Below the pieces are notes generated by a model, which searched no databases, had not been told where the DNA came from, and saw nothing but the letters and a program-made list of their open reading frames with translations. Positions 44,975 through 54,376 of a stretch of 64,000 bases of DNA are shown in pieces. The position numbers and the translations under genes are program-made. Source of the DNA: Rubinisphaera margarita (lineage in GTDB: Bacteria; Planctomycetota; Planctomycetia; Planctomycetales; Planctomycetaceae); the NCBI RefSeq assembly GCF_022267515.1, contig NZ_JAKFGB010000014.1, forward strand, positions 186,001 to 250,000, read 5' to 3'. The stretch's first letter is position 1; every line of letters begins with the position of its first letter.

Positions 44975-45012
44975 AAACGCTCCGTCCACGACTGTTGGGC
45001 GGAGCGTTTCTG
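44975..45012 (+). terminator. Intrinsic terminator after frr
   Basis: AAACGCTCC (44975-44983) pairs with GGAGCGTTT (45001-45009), extended by CAG/CTG outside, with CTGCTTTGG after it. It is 26 bases beyond frr. The T-run is weak but the stem is strong. Confidence 0.7.
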
Positions 45013-45191
45013 CTTTGGTGTCCGACGAATCGATGGCCTGTGCCCCTCGCGAACTTCTCGGGAAGTTGTTGAATCGCGATGGAAGAAATTGCTGATGTGC
45101 CCTGCTGAAGATACACTGATAAAAATCCGTGCATATCTTCAGCGTGGGATCGCAGTCACGTCACTCGCCATTTTTTCTCGCAGGGTCCGCC

Positions 45192-46199
45192 ATGCCGATT
45201 CAGGTCACATGCGAAAGCTGCTTCTACGACCACACTGTCAAAAGCGAGTACGCTGGCAAGAAGTTCAAATGCAAAGGGTGCGGCGAACCACTTGTCGTTC
45301 CCAAAGCGGCTTCGAAAGCTCGATCCAAACCGGCCGATGACGATGACTTTCTGGGAGCGCTCGAAGCGGCCGCCAGCCATCAGGGGCAGGCCCTGCCGCC
45401 GGCCCCGGCGAAGAGAAAGAAGTCCACGGGCAAGTCCTCCGGAAGAAGCGATGCGACACCGTCCGCCGCGATGGATGATTCGAACATGAAGGCGATTGTC
45501 GGAGGCATCGGCACCATCCTGCTGCTCGTGGTGGCGGTCGGATTGAAGCTGGTCAATCGAACCGACATCGTCGAACGGATCGGCTCCACGGACGTGGAGT
45601 GGACGGAGTTCGAGGTGAATGATGGAGCACTGATCGTCGCAATGCCCGAGCTTCCCACTGTCGTGGAAAAGCCGCTTCCCGAGGACTTTCTCAAGTTCGA
45701 GAACTATGCTGCGGACTCGAAAAACTTCGGCTGTGCTGTCTCATTCGCAACTTTGAACATTCCTGAAGTTGAAGACTGGCAAAAGCCCCTTTTCAATATC
45801 GATTCCATTCGCAGTGAACTCGCCGCAGCCGTCACACAAAGTCCGCTCAGCAGGATATTGATCTCGAACGAGTTCGTCGATCTGCACGGAATCCGCACGC
45901 TGCATTTCGTGACGGAAGGAATCGATGAGTCACAGGGGAATCGCCCGGTACGCAGCTACGCCTATTTTCTGCTGGCTGGGACGTCGCTTTACTCACTGGC
46001 ATTTGTCGAACCGACCGAAGATCCACAGGTCGAAGAACGAACGCACTTCCTAGAAACGTTGTACATCGCCGATGAAGTGATTGCCGACTACGATGAGTGG
46101 CAAGGCAGGCAGGAACGGGCATTGGCAGATGGTGCCCCCGCAGCGGTCGAGACGTCTCCCGGGGAGTCGCCGGCCGCTCTTTCTCCATCTGTCGAATGA
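45192..46199 (+). CDS. Zinc-ribbon membrane protein, function unknown
   Basis: A 335-residue protein. The first 35 residues carry a zinc ribbon: CESCFYDHTVKSEYAGKKFKCKGCGEPLVVP, two CxxC pairs, a domain found at the start of many planctomycete membrane proteins. A low-complexity Lys/Ala/Pro linker follows, then one membrane helix at about residues 102-120 (AIVGGIGTILLLVVAVGLKLV), then an outer domain of about 190 residues with LIVAMPELPTVVEKPLP and DLHGIRTLHFVTEGIDESQGNRPVRSYAYFLLAGTSLYSLAF, a beta-rich pattern. ATG 45192 begins right at the zinc ribbon. Its stop is 7 bases from the convergent fhcB stop. Confidence 0.8.
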   Translation: MPIQVTCESCFYDHTVKSEYAGKKFKCKGCGEPLVVPKAASKARSKPADDDDFLGALEAAASHQGQALPPAPAKRKKSTGKSSGRSDATPSAAMDDSNMKAIVGGIGTILLLVVAVGLKLVNRTDIVERIGSTDVEWTEFEVNDGALIVAMPELPTVVEKPLPEDFLKFENYAADSKNFGCAVSFATLNIPEVEDWQKPLFNIDSIRSELAAAVTQSPLSRILISNEFVDLHGIRTLHFVTEGIDESQGNRPVRSYAYFLLAGTSLYSLAFVEPTEDPQVEERTHFLETLYIADEVIADYDEWQGRQERALADGAPAAVETSPGESPAALSPSVE

Positions 46200-46206
46200 T
46201 GCCTGT

Positions 46207-47400
46207 TCAAGTCGGGCGTTGCAGCGAGCTGAGTAATTCTGTCAGCAATGGCTGAGCTGACGCGACGAGCGTTCGTGTCGGCAGGGGAAGGCCATCGGCT
46301 CGAACGAGGCTGTCGGCAACGGTGATGGTCGAGGGCGCATAGGTCAATTCAATGATGTTCCCGGCCGATGAGGTGCTCGCGTCTCCGTTGTGGAGATGAA
46401 TCACTCTCAAGTCCGCGGCAGGCGAACGCAGGGCCTCAGGCAGTTCACCGATGCAGACCACGAGGTCGGCTTCGTTGCGTTCGAGCAGTCGTGAGGGGGT
46501 CCATCGCTGCGGATCGTAATCGACTCCGGTTTCATTGAAGCAGATATGATCCGGGAAGCCGCACATGGCGAGCAGGGTGTCGCTGAAGGAACCGGCCGCC
46601 GGACCGCTACTTACCGGCAGAGCATGCAGGCGAGCCGACCTGCTGGCATCGGCGATCAGGGCGGCGACCTGGATCTGGAGCCTCTCGTCGAGTGAGCCAT
46701 GCAGGAGAACTGGATAGGCGGCTTCAGTTACGAGCTTTGCCAGAAACTGACCGACGTCCGCAAGGTCCTCGGTCTCGGAATCGGACTGGAGGGCCTCCCG
46801 CCAGGCAAGTAGCAATGTGAGCAGATCCGCGGAATCGACTTCGTAAATCTCGGCGTATCGGTCAGCGAGTGCGAGCCGCTCCGGATCACCGACATAAATG
46901 ACGCGTCTGGGAGCCCCGTCCTTCAGGAAGCGGGACTCAGGGGCCAGCAGCTTCTCTTCGAAACGCGGCCAGACGTCGAAGACATCGACGTTCAGACAGA
47001 GCAGAACATCGCATCGCTGGCGGATCTCGCCGAAGGTGCAGGTTGCTCCACCGAAGTGCACATAGGCCCGCTGGGACTCCGAACTGCTGGTCGTGGCCAC
47101 AATCATTCGAGTCGCCTCCGCCAGACGGACAGCGGTGGCCTGCTCGTTAAGCGTCATTCCCCGGCAACCGGTCAGCAGAGGTTGATGGGCTTCTGTGAGC
47201 CAGTCCCGAGCCTGCTGAATGCGATTCTGGAGATCGGTCGGCGGCAGCTGGCGTGCCCGCAACACGTTGTCTTCCATCCACTTACGGCCGCACTTGCTGC
47301 CTGAGGTGACATCGAGGGAGTCGGTGCTCAGCTCGACGGACAGGTCATCACAACCCAGGCCGCAGCCGAAACAGACGACATCTTCGAGAGGAGCATTCAT
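46207..47400 (-). CDS. fhcB: Formylmethanofuran dehydrogenase subunit B homologue (FwdB/FhcB)
   Basis: A 397-residue protein of the molybdopterin-oxidoreductase-like FwdB/FhcB group, part of the tetrahydromethanopterin-linked C1 pathway known from methanogens, methylotrophs and planctomycetes. It begins VVCFGCGLGCDDLSV and has GSKCGRKW after it, giving Cys at 10, 13, 17 and 37, the C-x2-C-x3-C-xn-C pattern of an iron-sulfur cluster. Further segments are GCRGMTLNEQATAVRLAE, GEIRQRCDVLLCLNVDVFDVWPRFEEKLLAPESRF, and DYDPQRWTPSRLLERNEADLVVCIGE. The other subunit genes (A, C, D) are not in this window, so the gene is detached from them. ATG 47400 is used. Confidence 0.88.
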   Translation of the reverse strand: MNAPLEDVVCFGCGLGCDDLSVELSTDSLDVTSGSKCGRKWMEDNVLRARQLPPTDLQNRIQQARDWLTEAHQPLLTGCRGMTLNEQATAVRLAEATRMIVATTSSSESQRAYVHFGGATCTFGEIRQRCDVLLCLNVDVFDVWPRFEEKLLAPESRFLKDGAPRRVIYVGDPERLALADRYAEIYEVDSADLLTLLLAWREALQSDSETEDLADVGQFLAKLVTEAAYPVLLHGSLDERLQIQVAALIADASRSARLHALPVSSGPAAGSFSDTLLAMCGFPDHICFNETGVDYDPQRWTPSRLLERNEADLVVCIGELPEALRSPAADLRVIHLHNGDASTSSAGNIIELTYAPSTITVADSLVRADGLPLPTRTLVASAQPLLTELLSSLQRPT

Positions 47401-47576
47401 GGGTTCAGTGTGCTGAAGCGAACGAGCGAATCCGGCATTGACCAAATTGGTCTTCCGCGACAACATACCAGCTTCCGCCGGACATTGCGACGGGACCGTC
47501 GCTTTCCGGCCTCTCGTTGCGTCGCAACTCTTCGCAACACCACTCATTACGTCTATTCATCAGAAGTGAGACACGG

Positions 47577-49094
47577 ATGTCTTATCACCTGATCGACCTC
47601 GTTCAGTCCCTGGGAACGCCGCGAATTCTCGTTCTGGGCGATCTGATTCTCGATCGATACGTCTGGGGCAATGCGGAACGCATCAGCCAGGAAGCTCCTG
47701 TCATCCTTCTCCGCGAAGAGAAGCAGGAGATTCGTCTCGGCGGAGCGGCGAACGTCGCCAACATGCTTCGTGGCCTCGAAGCCGATGTGACCATGGCCGG
47801 CGTGGTCGGAGATGATCGGGACGGCGAAGATGTTCGAGCCGCCCTGCGAGCGGTCGGCGTCGACTGCGCAGCCGTGCTGACCGACCGGTCTCGTCCCACA
47901 ACGATGAAACAGCGTCTCATCGGCCACGCTCAGCACCGTCATCCGCACCAGATGCTGCGGGTCGATCGCGAGTGTCGCGAGCCGCTGGAACTCATTTACG
48001 CCACCCAGTTGATGGACCGCATCATCGGGCTGATCGCTGATCACGATGCCGTGCTGATTTCGGACTACGCCAAGGGTGTCTGTACGCCGGAAGTTCTCCG
48101 CCGCGTCATCGATGTCTGCCGGGATGCCGGCGTGCCGGTCGTGGTTGACCCCGCTCCGACCGACGATTACAGCAACTACGCTGGCGCAACCGCGATGACA
48201 CCGAACCGGACGGAAACCGGCAAAGCAGCCGGGATGACCATCCGAAACTATGAAGATGCATACACCGCTGGCCGGAAGCTCGTTGAACAACTGAATCTCG
48301 ACCGGATCTTCGTGACACTCGACAAGGACGGCGTGGCTGTCGTACGGAACGATGGCGGCCGCGAAAGCTTTCCGACCCGCCAGCGCGAAGTTTACGACAT
48401 CACCGGAGCCGGAGACATGGTTCTGGCAACCATCGGTCTGGGAGCAGCAGCCGGCTGGAAAGACTCTGACATGGCCCGGATGGCGAACATCTCCGGCGGT
48501 CTTGAAGTCGAGCAGGTCGGCGTGGTTTGTCTGTCTCGTGATGAACTGGTTCAGGATCTGCTCAATGATCGCAGTAGAGGCGAGTACAAAGCCTGCGACG
48601 TGACGACCGTGTCGCGTCATCTGGAAGCCCGTCGTCAGAACGGACAGAAGATTGTCTTTACGAATGGCTGCTTCGACGTTCTCCACATCGGACATGTGAA
48701 ATACCTGCAGCAGGCCGCCGAGCTGGGCGATTGCCTGGTCGTGGCTATCAACAGTGATGAGAGTGTCCGAGAACTCGGCAAGGCCCCGGACCGTCCCATC
48801 TTCCAGCAGGAACAGCGGGCCAGCATGCTGGCGGCGCTGGAATGCGTGGATTATGTCGTCGTCTTCAGCGAATCGACGCCCTGTGCGGTGCTTGAACAAC
48901 TGCGGCCGCATGTTCTGGTCAAAGGGGGCACGTATTCAGTGGAGAAGATTGTCGGTCGGGAAATCGTGCAAAGCTACGGCGGCGAAGTCTTCGCGCTGGG
49001 CGAGACGCCAGGCGTTTCGACGACTCAGATTCTGGCAAAGCTCCGCGGCGACTCCGACGAACCGGGTAGCTTTACCGTAAGGAAAGCGGCATGA
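47577..49094 (+). CDS. hldE: Bifunctional heptose 7-phosphate kinase / heptose 1-phosphate adenylyltransferase
   Basis: A 505-residue fusion enzyme for ADP-heptose, the LPS inner-core precursor. Residues 1-330 are the PfkB-type kinase (RILVLGDLILDRYVWGNAERISQEAPV, IRLGGAANVANMLRGLEA, and the anion hole DITGAGDMVLAT), and residues about 355-490 the cytidylyltransferase-fold domain (VFTNGCFDVLHIGHVKYLQQA, then KAPDRPIFQQEQRASMLAALECVDYVV, and LVKGGTYSVEKIVGREIV). Both domains are complete. ATG 47577 is used. The stop overlaps the next gene's start (ATGA). Confidence 0.96.
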   Translation: MSYHLIDLVQSLGTPRILVLGDLILDRYVWGNAERISQEAPVILLREEKQEIRLGGAANVANMLRGLEADVTMAGVVGDDRDGEDVRAALRAVGVDCAAVLTDRSRPTTMKQRLIGHAQHRHPHQMLRVDRECREPLELIYATQLMDRIIGLIADHDAVLISDYAKGVCTPEVLRRVIDVCRDAGVPVVVDPAPTDDYSNYAGATAMTPNRTETGKAAGMTIRNYEDAYTAGRKLVEQLNLDRIFVTLDKDGVAVVRNDGGRESFPTRQREVYDITGAGDMVLATIGLGAAAGWKDSDMARMANISGGLEVEQVGVVCLSRDELVQDLLNDRSRGEYKACDVTTVSRHLEARRQNGQKIVFTNGCFDVLHIGHVKYLQQAAELGDCLVVAINSDESVRELGKAPDRPIFQQEQRASMLAALECVDYVVVFSESTPCAVLEQLRPHVLVKGGTYSVEKIVGREIVQSYGGEVFALGETPGVSTTQILAKLRGDSDEPGSFTVRKAA

Positions 49095-50158
49095 GACGAG
49101 CCATCTGGTTACCGAACTGGATTGGCGATGCCGTTATGGCAACGCCTGCTCTGCGTGTTCTGCGAGAAGCCGATCCCGAAGGCGAACTGGTAGGCATCTA
49201 CCGTCCGCCGATCGATGCGGTCTTCGAGGGAAGTAAACTCCTGACCGGCCTGATCGCCGATGAATCGGGCTCAAAAGCGCCCTGGAACGAACGCGTGCGT
49301 TTCGTACAGAAGCTGCGTCGCGAGCGTTTTGATGAAATCATTCTGTTGACGAATTCCCTGCGAACCGCCGCGGTCGCGCGTATGGCCGGGATTCCGCAGC
49401 GAGTGGGGTTCCGCCGCGATGGGCGGACCTGGCTGCTTTCCGATTCGTTGCCGCCACACTCGCGGACCGAACCGAATCCCGTGATGGATGAATACAATCG
49501 TCTCGCCAGTCGCGTGACCGGGCACCGCTTCGCCGACTTCGAACGGAATCGACTGGAACTGGCGACCGCTCGGGAAGATGAACTGCTGTGGGAGGACTAC
49601 GCGGCCCGACTCAGTCTCGATCCCGGGCACTACGTTTGTTTCAACTCCGGTGGAGCGTTCGGAGCAGCCAAGCACTGGCCGATCGAACGCTACGCCGAAC
49701 TGGCGCTGCGAATCGTTAAAGAACAGGAACTTCCTGTTGTCATGCTCTGCGGACCGGCGGAGCGGGATCTCGCCATGGAGTTCACCAGACTGGCCGATCA
49801 TCCGCAGATTCACTCCCTGGCCGAAGAGTCGCTCAGCATTGGCCTGTCGAAGGTCATGGTGAAATACGCCGGCTGGATGGTAACCACCGATTCCGGCCCC
49901 AGGCACTTCGCTCACGCGTTCGATGTTCCCGTGCTCTCGCTGTATGGACCGACGCACATCGCCTGGAGCGATACGCGATTCGCGAAGTCGGTCAACTGCC
50001 AATTGGAACTCGACTGCGGGCCGTGCCAGCAGCGCGAGTGTCCGTTGAAACATCATCGCTGCATGCAGGACCTGAGCGTCCGACACGTCTACGGGGCATT
50101 TCTGGATCTGCAAAAGAAGGTCTGGGAACTCCCGGCATCCGACACGCGGGCCGCCTGA
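49091..50158 (+). CDS. waaF: ADP-heptose:LPS heptosyltransferase (WaaF-like)
   Basis: A 355-residue GT9 glycosyltransferase that adds heptose to the LPS inner core. It begins RRAIWLPNWIGDAVMATPALRVLREADP and contains FDEIILLTNSLRTAAVARMAGIPQRVGFRRDGR, FNSGGAFGAAKHWPIERYAELALRI and, in the C-terminal domain, VTTDSGPRHFAHAFDVPVLSLYGPTHIAWSDT, all WaaF-type. Near the end the CGPCQQRECPLKHHRCM motif fits heptosyltransferase II. It overlaps hldE by four bases. Together they imply a heptose-containing LPS core in this planctomycete. Confidence 0.93.
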   Translation: MRRAIWLPNWIGDAVMATPALRVLREADPEGELVGIYRPPIDAVFEGSKLLTGLIADESGSKAPWNERVRFVQKLRRERFDEIILLTNSLRTAAVARMAGIPQRVGFRRDGRTWLLSDSLPPHSRTEPNPVMDEYNRLASRVTGHRFADFERNRLELATAREDELLWEDYAARLSLDPGHYVCFNSGGAFGAAKHWPIERYAELALRIVKEQELPVVMLCGPAERDLAMEFTRLADHPQIHSLAEESLSIGLSKVMVKYAGWMVTTDSGPRHFAHAFDVPVLSLYGPTHIAWSDTRFAKSVNCQLELDCGPCQQRECPLKHHRCMQDLSVRHVYGAFLDLQKKVWELPASDTRAA

Positions 50159-50318
50159 ATCCCACTCGGACCGCGTTCAGCGAGAACGCGAGCATGGCCA
50201 GCTGACCGGCAGCCGATCGCGACACGACTCCCCTTCGGGCTTTATCGACTCCGATCGAGGAAAACGCGGCTACGTGGCGTTTACGTGCCGTGACTGGATC
50301 AGGCTGTGGCCTGTGGCG

Positions 50319-50525
50319 TCAGTCGGCCTGCAGATTCGCGGCTGAAGACTCTCCCTGATCCTCGTCCGAGTGATCCTGGAACATCTCCTCCAGATCGGCG
50401 AGCAGACTCGCCTGGAGGTTGATCGACGTTCGCAGCGCGTTGATGTCCTGATCGATCCGCTGCAGTTGAGCTGACGAGAGCTGTAGCGGTCGTCTGGTGA
50501 AATGTGGTTTCATGGCATGTTCCAT
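50319..50525 (-). CDS. Small hypothetical protein
   Basis: A 68-residue polypeptide (64 residues if ATG 50513 is used) with no family known to me. The middle part LSSAQLQRIDQDINALRTSINLQASLLADLEEMFQDHSDEDQ is a regular amphipathic, coiled-coil-like helix, which argues that it is translated; the tail is acidic. It lies about 110 bases downstream of the mechanosensitive channel gene on the same strand. The longer frame up to 50642 is not protein-like. Not certain to be real. Confidence 0.45.
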   Translation of the reverse strand: MEHAMKPHFTRRPLQLSSAQLQRIDQDINALRTSINLQASLLADLEEMFQDHSDEDQGESSAANLQAD

Positions 50526-50634
50526 TACTGAAGAAGAACGGTAACGAAACATGCGTCCGGCAAAGGGCCACGTCAAAATGAAACTTCTCCTGCTTTCCCT
50601 GAAAGCCGGGAATGCAGGAGAATCACTCAGGCAC

Positions 50635-53600
50635 TTAATCATTCTTCTGGGAACTGGCCGCAGACGTCCCGTTATCGGAATTTGAGGAACTGCTTGAGCC
50701 TTTTCCCGCAGCCGTGTCCCAGCCGGGGGGCATCGAGCGGATATGCAGATCCCGCTGCGGGAATGCGATTTCGATTCCTTCGTTGAGGAAGGTGCGGTGA
50801 ATGTTCGTGTGCAGTCGGTGGATCGTTTCCAGCCGGTTCTCCATCTTTCCGAGGTAGCAACGCAGAACGAAGTTCAGCGTGCTGTCGCCGAAGCCTTCAA
50901 AGGTCACCAGTGTCGCTGGCTCGCTCAGAATCTCGGGTTCTTTCTTCGCGATCTCGAACAGAACTTCCCGCACGCGATCGGTATCGGTTCCGTAAGCGAC
51001 GCCGACCGGGATCACGATCCGGTTCAAGGTATCACTCAGGGTCCAGTTCAGCAGGCGGCCCGTCACCAGTTCCTTATTGGGAACCAGGTACTCCTTGCGA
51101 TCCCAGTCGGTAATGGTCGAAGCACGGATACGGATCTTGCTGACGACACCGGTAACGCCTTCGATGGTGACGATATCGCCGATGCGAACCGGTCGCTCGA
51201 ATAGAATGATGAGACCGGAGACGAAGTTGGCGAAGATTTCCTGCAGTCCGAAACTCAGCCCGAACGTCAACGCGGCGGCGAGCCATTGGATCTGTTCCCA
51301 ACGGAACCCGAGCACGCCAAATGCGTAGGTCAGCCCCACAAATGTTACCACGTATCCGATCACCGTGGTTGCGGCGTATCGAAGTGAAGCATCGAACCCG
51401 ACGCGCTGCAGAATTGCGAAGTCGACCATACCCGGCAGGTTGCGAGTCAGGCTGACGGTCAGCACGGCCGCGAAAATCGCCAGGAACAGGTTGAGTGGGG
51501 TAATGGCCTCTCGGACGGTCTGGAGCGCCGAATCGCCGTTCGAGTCTTCCACATACCTTTGGACGGTCGTGTGCCAGAGTTCGATCTCTTCCAGGTAGGA
51601 AACGGCCGGCAGGACATCAATCCAGATATAGAAAAGCCCCACGAACAGCGGCACGAGCGTAACGAAATTGATGAGCCGCAGGGTCTGCTTTTCACGGTCC
51701 TCTTCGGCTGCTCTCGATTCAGTTTCCAGCTTGAGCCGCTGACCTTCAAGAGTCTGCGTTTCTTCGGTGTTCTGGCGTCGGCGTTCCCGCATGATGTAGA
51801 TGCGGAACCATCGTTGTGCCATCCGGTACCAGCGGAGAGCCAGTCCCCAGATTACAAGTACGGCACAGATGTGGAGGAGTGTCAGGGTTAATCGCCAGGC
51901 CAGCTGGCTGGCGGTGTAGTAGTAACCGGCCCAGGCCATCGCGGCCAGAACGACCGGGAAGATGGTTGCCACGGGATACCAGACCCACCGGGTCCGGGAG
52001 ATGGCAGCCGTGTTCTTCTGCAGGAAGATTTCCCGCATCAGCGGTCCATTGGGATTCAGAAACCGGTGGGCGAACAGAGCCGCGATCAGCATCTCGGCAG
52101 AGAAGAAAATTCGTTCCAGCGCGAGTCGATCCAGGTCTGTAGACAAATGATTGAGCAGCGTGACCAGGAACGAAAGAGGAAGCAGCGTCATCGTCATGAT
52201 GAGCAGTTCGCTGCGTGTTCGGGTCGCCAGAATGTGCGGACCGTTGAAGTGGGCATCGGCCAGACCGTGGCGACGACAGACTTGCCGGAAAAATTCGATC
52301 CCGGCGTAGCAGAGGCCGATCAGCTTCAGCGACTCCGCCATCGCTTCGCGGAAGGGATTCTCGATGTCGATCTCCCCGAGCCTCCAGCCGAGAAACCAGA
52401 CCAGCATCGGTCCAGGGGCGGCAATCACGATGGTCAACAGTGTGGCCCGCAATGTCGGCAGAATCGCAGCCGCATTGGTTTTTCGAGCGTCGTCGGCAAT
52501 AACACTCAGTTCGCGGGCGGCCTGGACCCGCAACAGGATCAGCAGAACCAGAATGCTGGCCGCCAGGGCGTGGAGCAGAAAGTGAGTCTGGACATCAGCC
52601 ATATACTCCGAGGGAATCCGGAGGATGTCGTCCATGCTGAAGGGATAGGATTCGCCGCTCAGAATGTGACGGATGTCAGACAGGCTGAGCATCTTGTCGC
52701 TGCGAATCCAGAAGATGCGTTTCCGGATGAAGTCCCGATATTCCTGAACGTTCTCAACGAGAGACTGCTCAGTTGCGTTGACCGTGGTCAGAGAGTCGAG
52801 CAGATCGGAATAGGCGGTCAAGAGGCTGTCGAGCGTCTCTTTTTTCCGCTGAATCAGCTCCTTGATTTTGCTCTTGAGATTCTGCTCGAAGATTCCCAGG
52901 CTCTCCGAACCGGCGTCTTCTTTAATCTCGTTAAGCTTCTCTTCAACGGCCAGATCGACGTTGATCAGTTCCTTCGCATCCGAGCGCAGCTCGATCTGCT
53001 GAAACGTGGTCTCGCTCATCAGCCGGTTCCGCGCATGGACCGCAGCGATGTGTTCGTCGAGATTAGGCAGTTCGTAGAGCTGACGGAGCAGGGACAGGGC
53101 AAAGACTTCACTGCTTCCCGCCTCGGTGGCAGCCTGCTCCTGTTTGTCGGACATGTCACTGGTGACTTCGTCCAGTTGCGTCTGAACTTCCCGCTGCCGC
53201 GTCTGAGCTTTCTCCGTCAGATCGACCAGCGTATTCATGCGGGTCGTCAGCTCTTCCAGTTCGTTAATGAAAGACTGCAGCACGGGGAGCGAGGTGTCGC
53301 TCTCTTCCTTCAGCTCCTTCAGAGCCCGCATGTTCTCTTTGAGCTTCTTGTCGGCCAGCATCTGCTGCAGCGTTTCGACCTTCTTTCGCTGCAGTCCAAC
53401 CCGGAGCGTTTCCAGCTCGACCCGCGACGTCAGGAGCTTGGCGTTCTTCTGGGCATCGAACAGATTCAGCTCTTCCTTAACGGCGATCGCTTCCGACTCC
53501 ATCATCGTCAGCTGCAGCTGGTAGAGCTTGGCCAGTGCTTTTTCGAGACGCGGAGTATCAGGGACCGGAGGAGCCGTCACTTTCTGCTGAATCTTCTGAA

Positions 53601-54261
53601 GCCGCTCTGAGTAGGTCGCCTGCAGTTCAACGTCCTGCTTCCGCTTCAGTGTCCGTTGCGACACTTCCTGCTCGGCTTTAATGAGCGCCAGTTCGAACTC
53701 GCGAAGCTGCGCTTCGGCTGAGGAGAGGGCCTGTTCGATATCTTCGAGCGCAGAGGCCTTCGAGACGCTGAGCGGAAACTGTTCCGGCAGATTCTTGAGT
53801 TCTGACGTGACCTTCTCGGCGTCTTCGGGAACCTTCTCCAGTGCGGAGCGATTCCGGGTAATCAGGGCCTTGTAGGCTTCGGTTTTCTGCAGAGCATCGA
53901 TCGCGTTTCTGTAGACCTGCAGCAGCTGTTCTTTATTGGCCTGATCAAGTCCCGGATCCTGCTCGATCGCCTTCACCTCGTTCTGGAACGCTTCCAGCGA
54001 GTCCTGCAACTGAGGCTGTTCGGTGGTTCCGGTGGGAGACTGCGCCGGCGGATTCGACGGGGTATTCGCCGGTGTACTGGTCGTCTCGGGCGTGTTGCCT
54101 GGAGCCGGCGAGTCGGGCAGGGGCAGAAAGAATCCATTCGGATTCCCCGTTTGTCCCAATGCGGGAAGTGCATAGCCGGCCAGCAGAGCCAGCCACAAGC
54201 AGCAGCGCGCAATGGTTTGATTGCGTCCAGCAGAAAAGCCGATCATGACATCCATGTCCAT
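50635..54261 (-). CDS. Large mechanosensitive channel of the MscK/KefA type
   Basis: A 1208-residue MscS-superfamily channel. After a signal peptide (ARCCLWLALLAGYALPALGQ) comes a Pro/Thr-rich stretch and a periplasmic helical region of about 450 residues rich in coiled coil (KAEQEVSQRTLKRKQDVELQATYSERL and similar). From about residue 555 there are several membrane helices. The MscS core lies at about 990-1190: LTFGLSFGLQEIFANFVSGLIILFERPVRIGDIVTIEGVTGVVSKIRIRASTITDWDRKEYLVPNKELVTGRLLNW, then the beta and C-terminal domain ending FPQRDLHI. Length and order match MscK/KefA. It releases solutes under osmotic downshock. The tail is Ser/Asn-rich. Confidence 0.92.
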   Translation of the reverse strand: MDMDVMIGFSAGRNQTIARCCLWLALLAGYALPALGQTGNPNGFFLPLPDSPAPGNTPETTSTPANTPSNPPAQSPTGTTEQPQLQDSLEAFQNEVKAIEQDPGLDQANKEQLLQVYRNAIDALQKTEAYKALITRNRSALEKVPEDAEKVTSELKNLPEQFPLSVSKASALEDIEQALSSAEAQLREFELALIKAEQEVSQRTLKRKQDVELQATYSERLQKIQQKVTAPPVPDTPRLEKALAKLYQLQLTMMESEAIAVKEELNLFDAQKNAKLLTSRVELETLRVGLQRKKVETLQQMLADKKLKENMRALKELKEESDTSLPVLQSFINELEELTTRMNTLVDLTEKAQTRQREVQTQLDEVTSDMSDKQEQAATEAGSSEVFALSLLRQLYELPNLDEHIAAVHARNRLMSETTFQQIELRSDAKELINVDLAVEEKLNEIKEDAGSESLGIFEQNLKSKIKELIQRKKETLDSLLTAYSDLLDSLTTVNATEQSLVENVQEYRDFIRKRIFWIRSDKMLSLSDIRHILSGESYPFSMDDILRIPSEYMADVQTHFLLHALAASILVLLILLRVQAARELSVIADDARKTNAAAILPTLRATLLTIVIAAPGPMLVWFLGWRLGEIDIENPFREAMAESLKLIGLCYAGIEFFRQVCRRHGLADAHFNGPHILATRTRSELLIMTMTLLPLSFLVTLLNHLSTDLDRLALERIFFSAEMLIAALFAHRFLNPNGPLMREIFLQKNTAAISRTRWVWYPVATIFPVVLAAMAWAGYYYTASQLAWRLTLTLLHICAVLVIWGLALRWYRMAQRWFRIYIMRERRRQNTEETQTLEGQRLKLETESRAAEEDREKQTLRLINFVTLVPLFVGLFYIWIDVLPAVSYLEEIELWHTTVQRYVEDSNGDSALQTVREAITPLNLFLAIFAAVLTVSLTRNLPGMVDFAILQRVGFDASLRYAATTVIGYVVTFVGLTYAFGVLGFRWEQIQWLAAALTFGLSFGLQEIFANFVSGLIILFERPVRIGDIVTIEGVTGVVSKIRIRASTITDWDRKEYLVPNKELVTGRLLNWTLSDTLNRIVIPVGVAYGTDTDRVREVLFEIAKKEPEILSEPATLVTFEGFGDSTLNFVLRCYLGKMENRLETIHRLHTNIHRTFLNEGIEIAFPQRDLHIRSMPPGWDTAAGKGSSSSSNSDNGTSAASSQKND

Positions 54262-54376
54262 TTGAAGCAGCGGTAATCAGGGTGCGGAGCGTCGCACAAC
54301 CACGTCTTGTGTCATCGAAGGTGACAGCCGCAGCTTATCCGAGTTCGCCCGCACTTGCGGTACCATATGCCGGAAC

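Noticed and set aside
47553..48911. A 452-codon minus-strand frame opposite hldE
   Set aside because: hldE is complete and unmistakable on the plus strand; the opposite frame is a GC-codon artefact.
52066..53610. A 514-codon open frame on the plus strand opposite the mechanosensitive channel gene
   Set aside because: It is the antisense shadow of the coiled-coil region of that channel; its composition (Gln, His, Arg, Asp rich) has no protein-like pattern and the opposite strand carries a full, recognisable protein.
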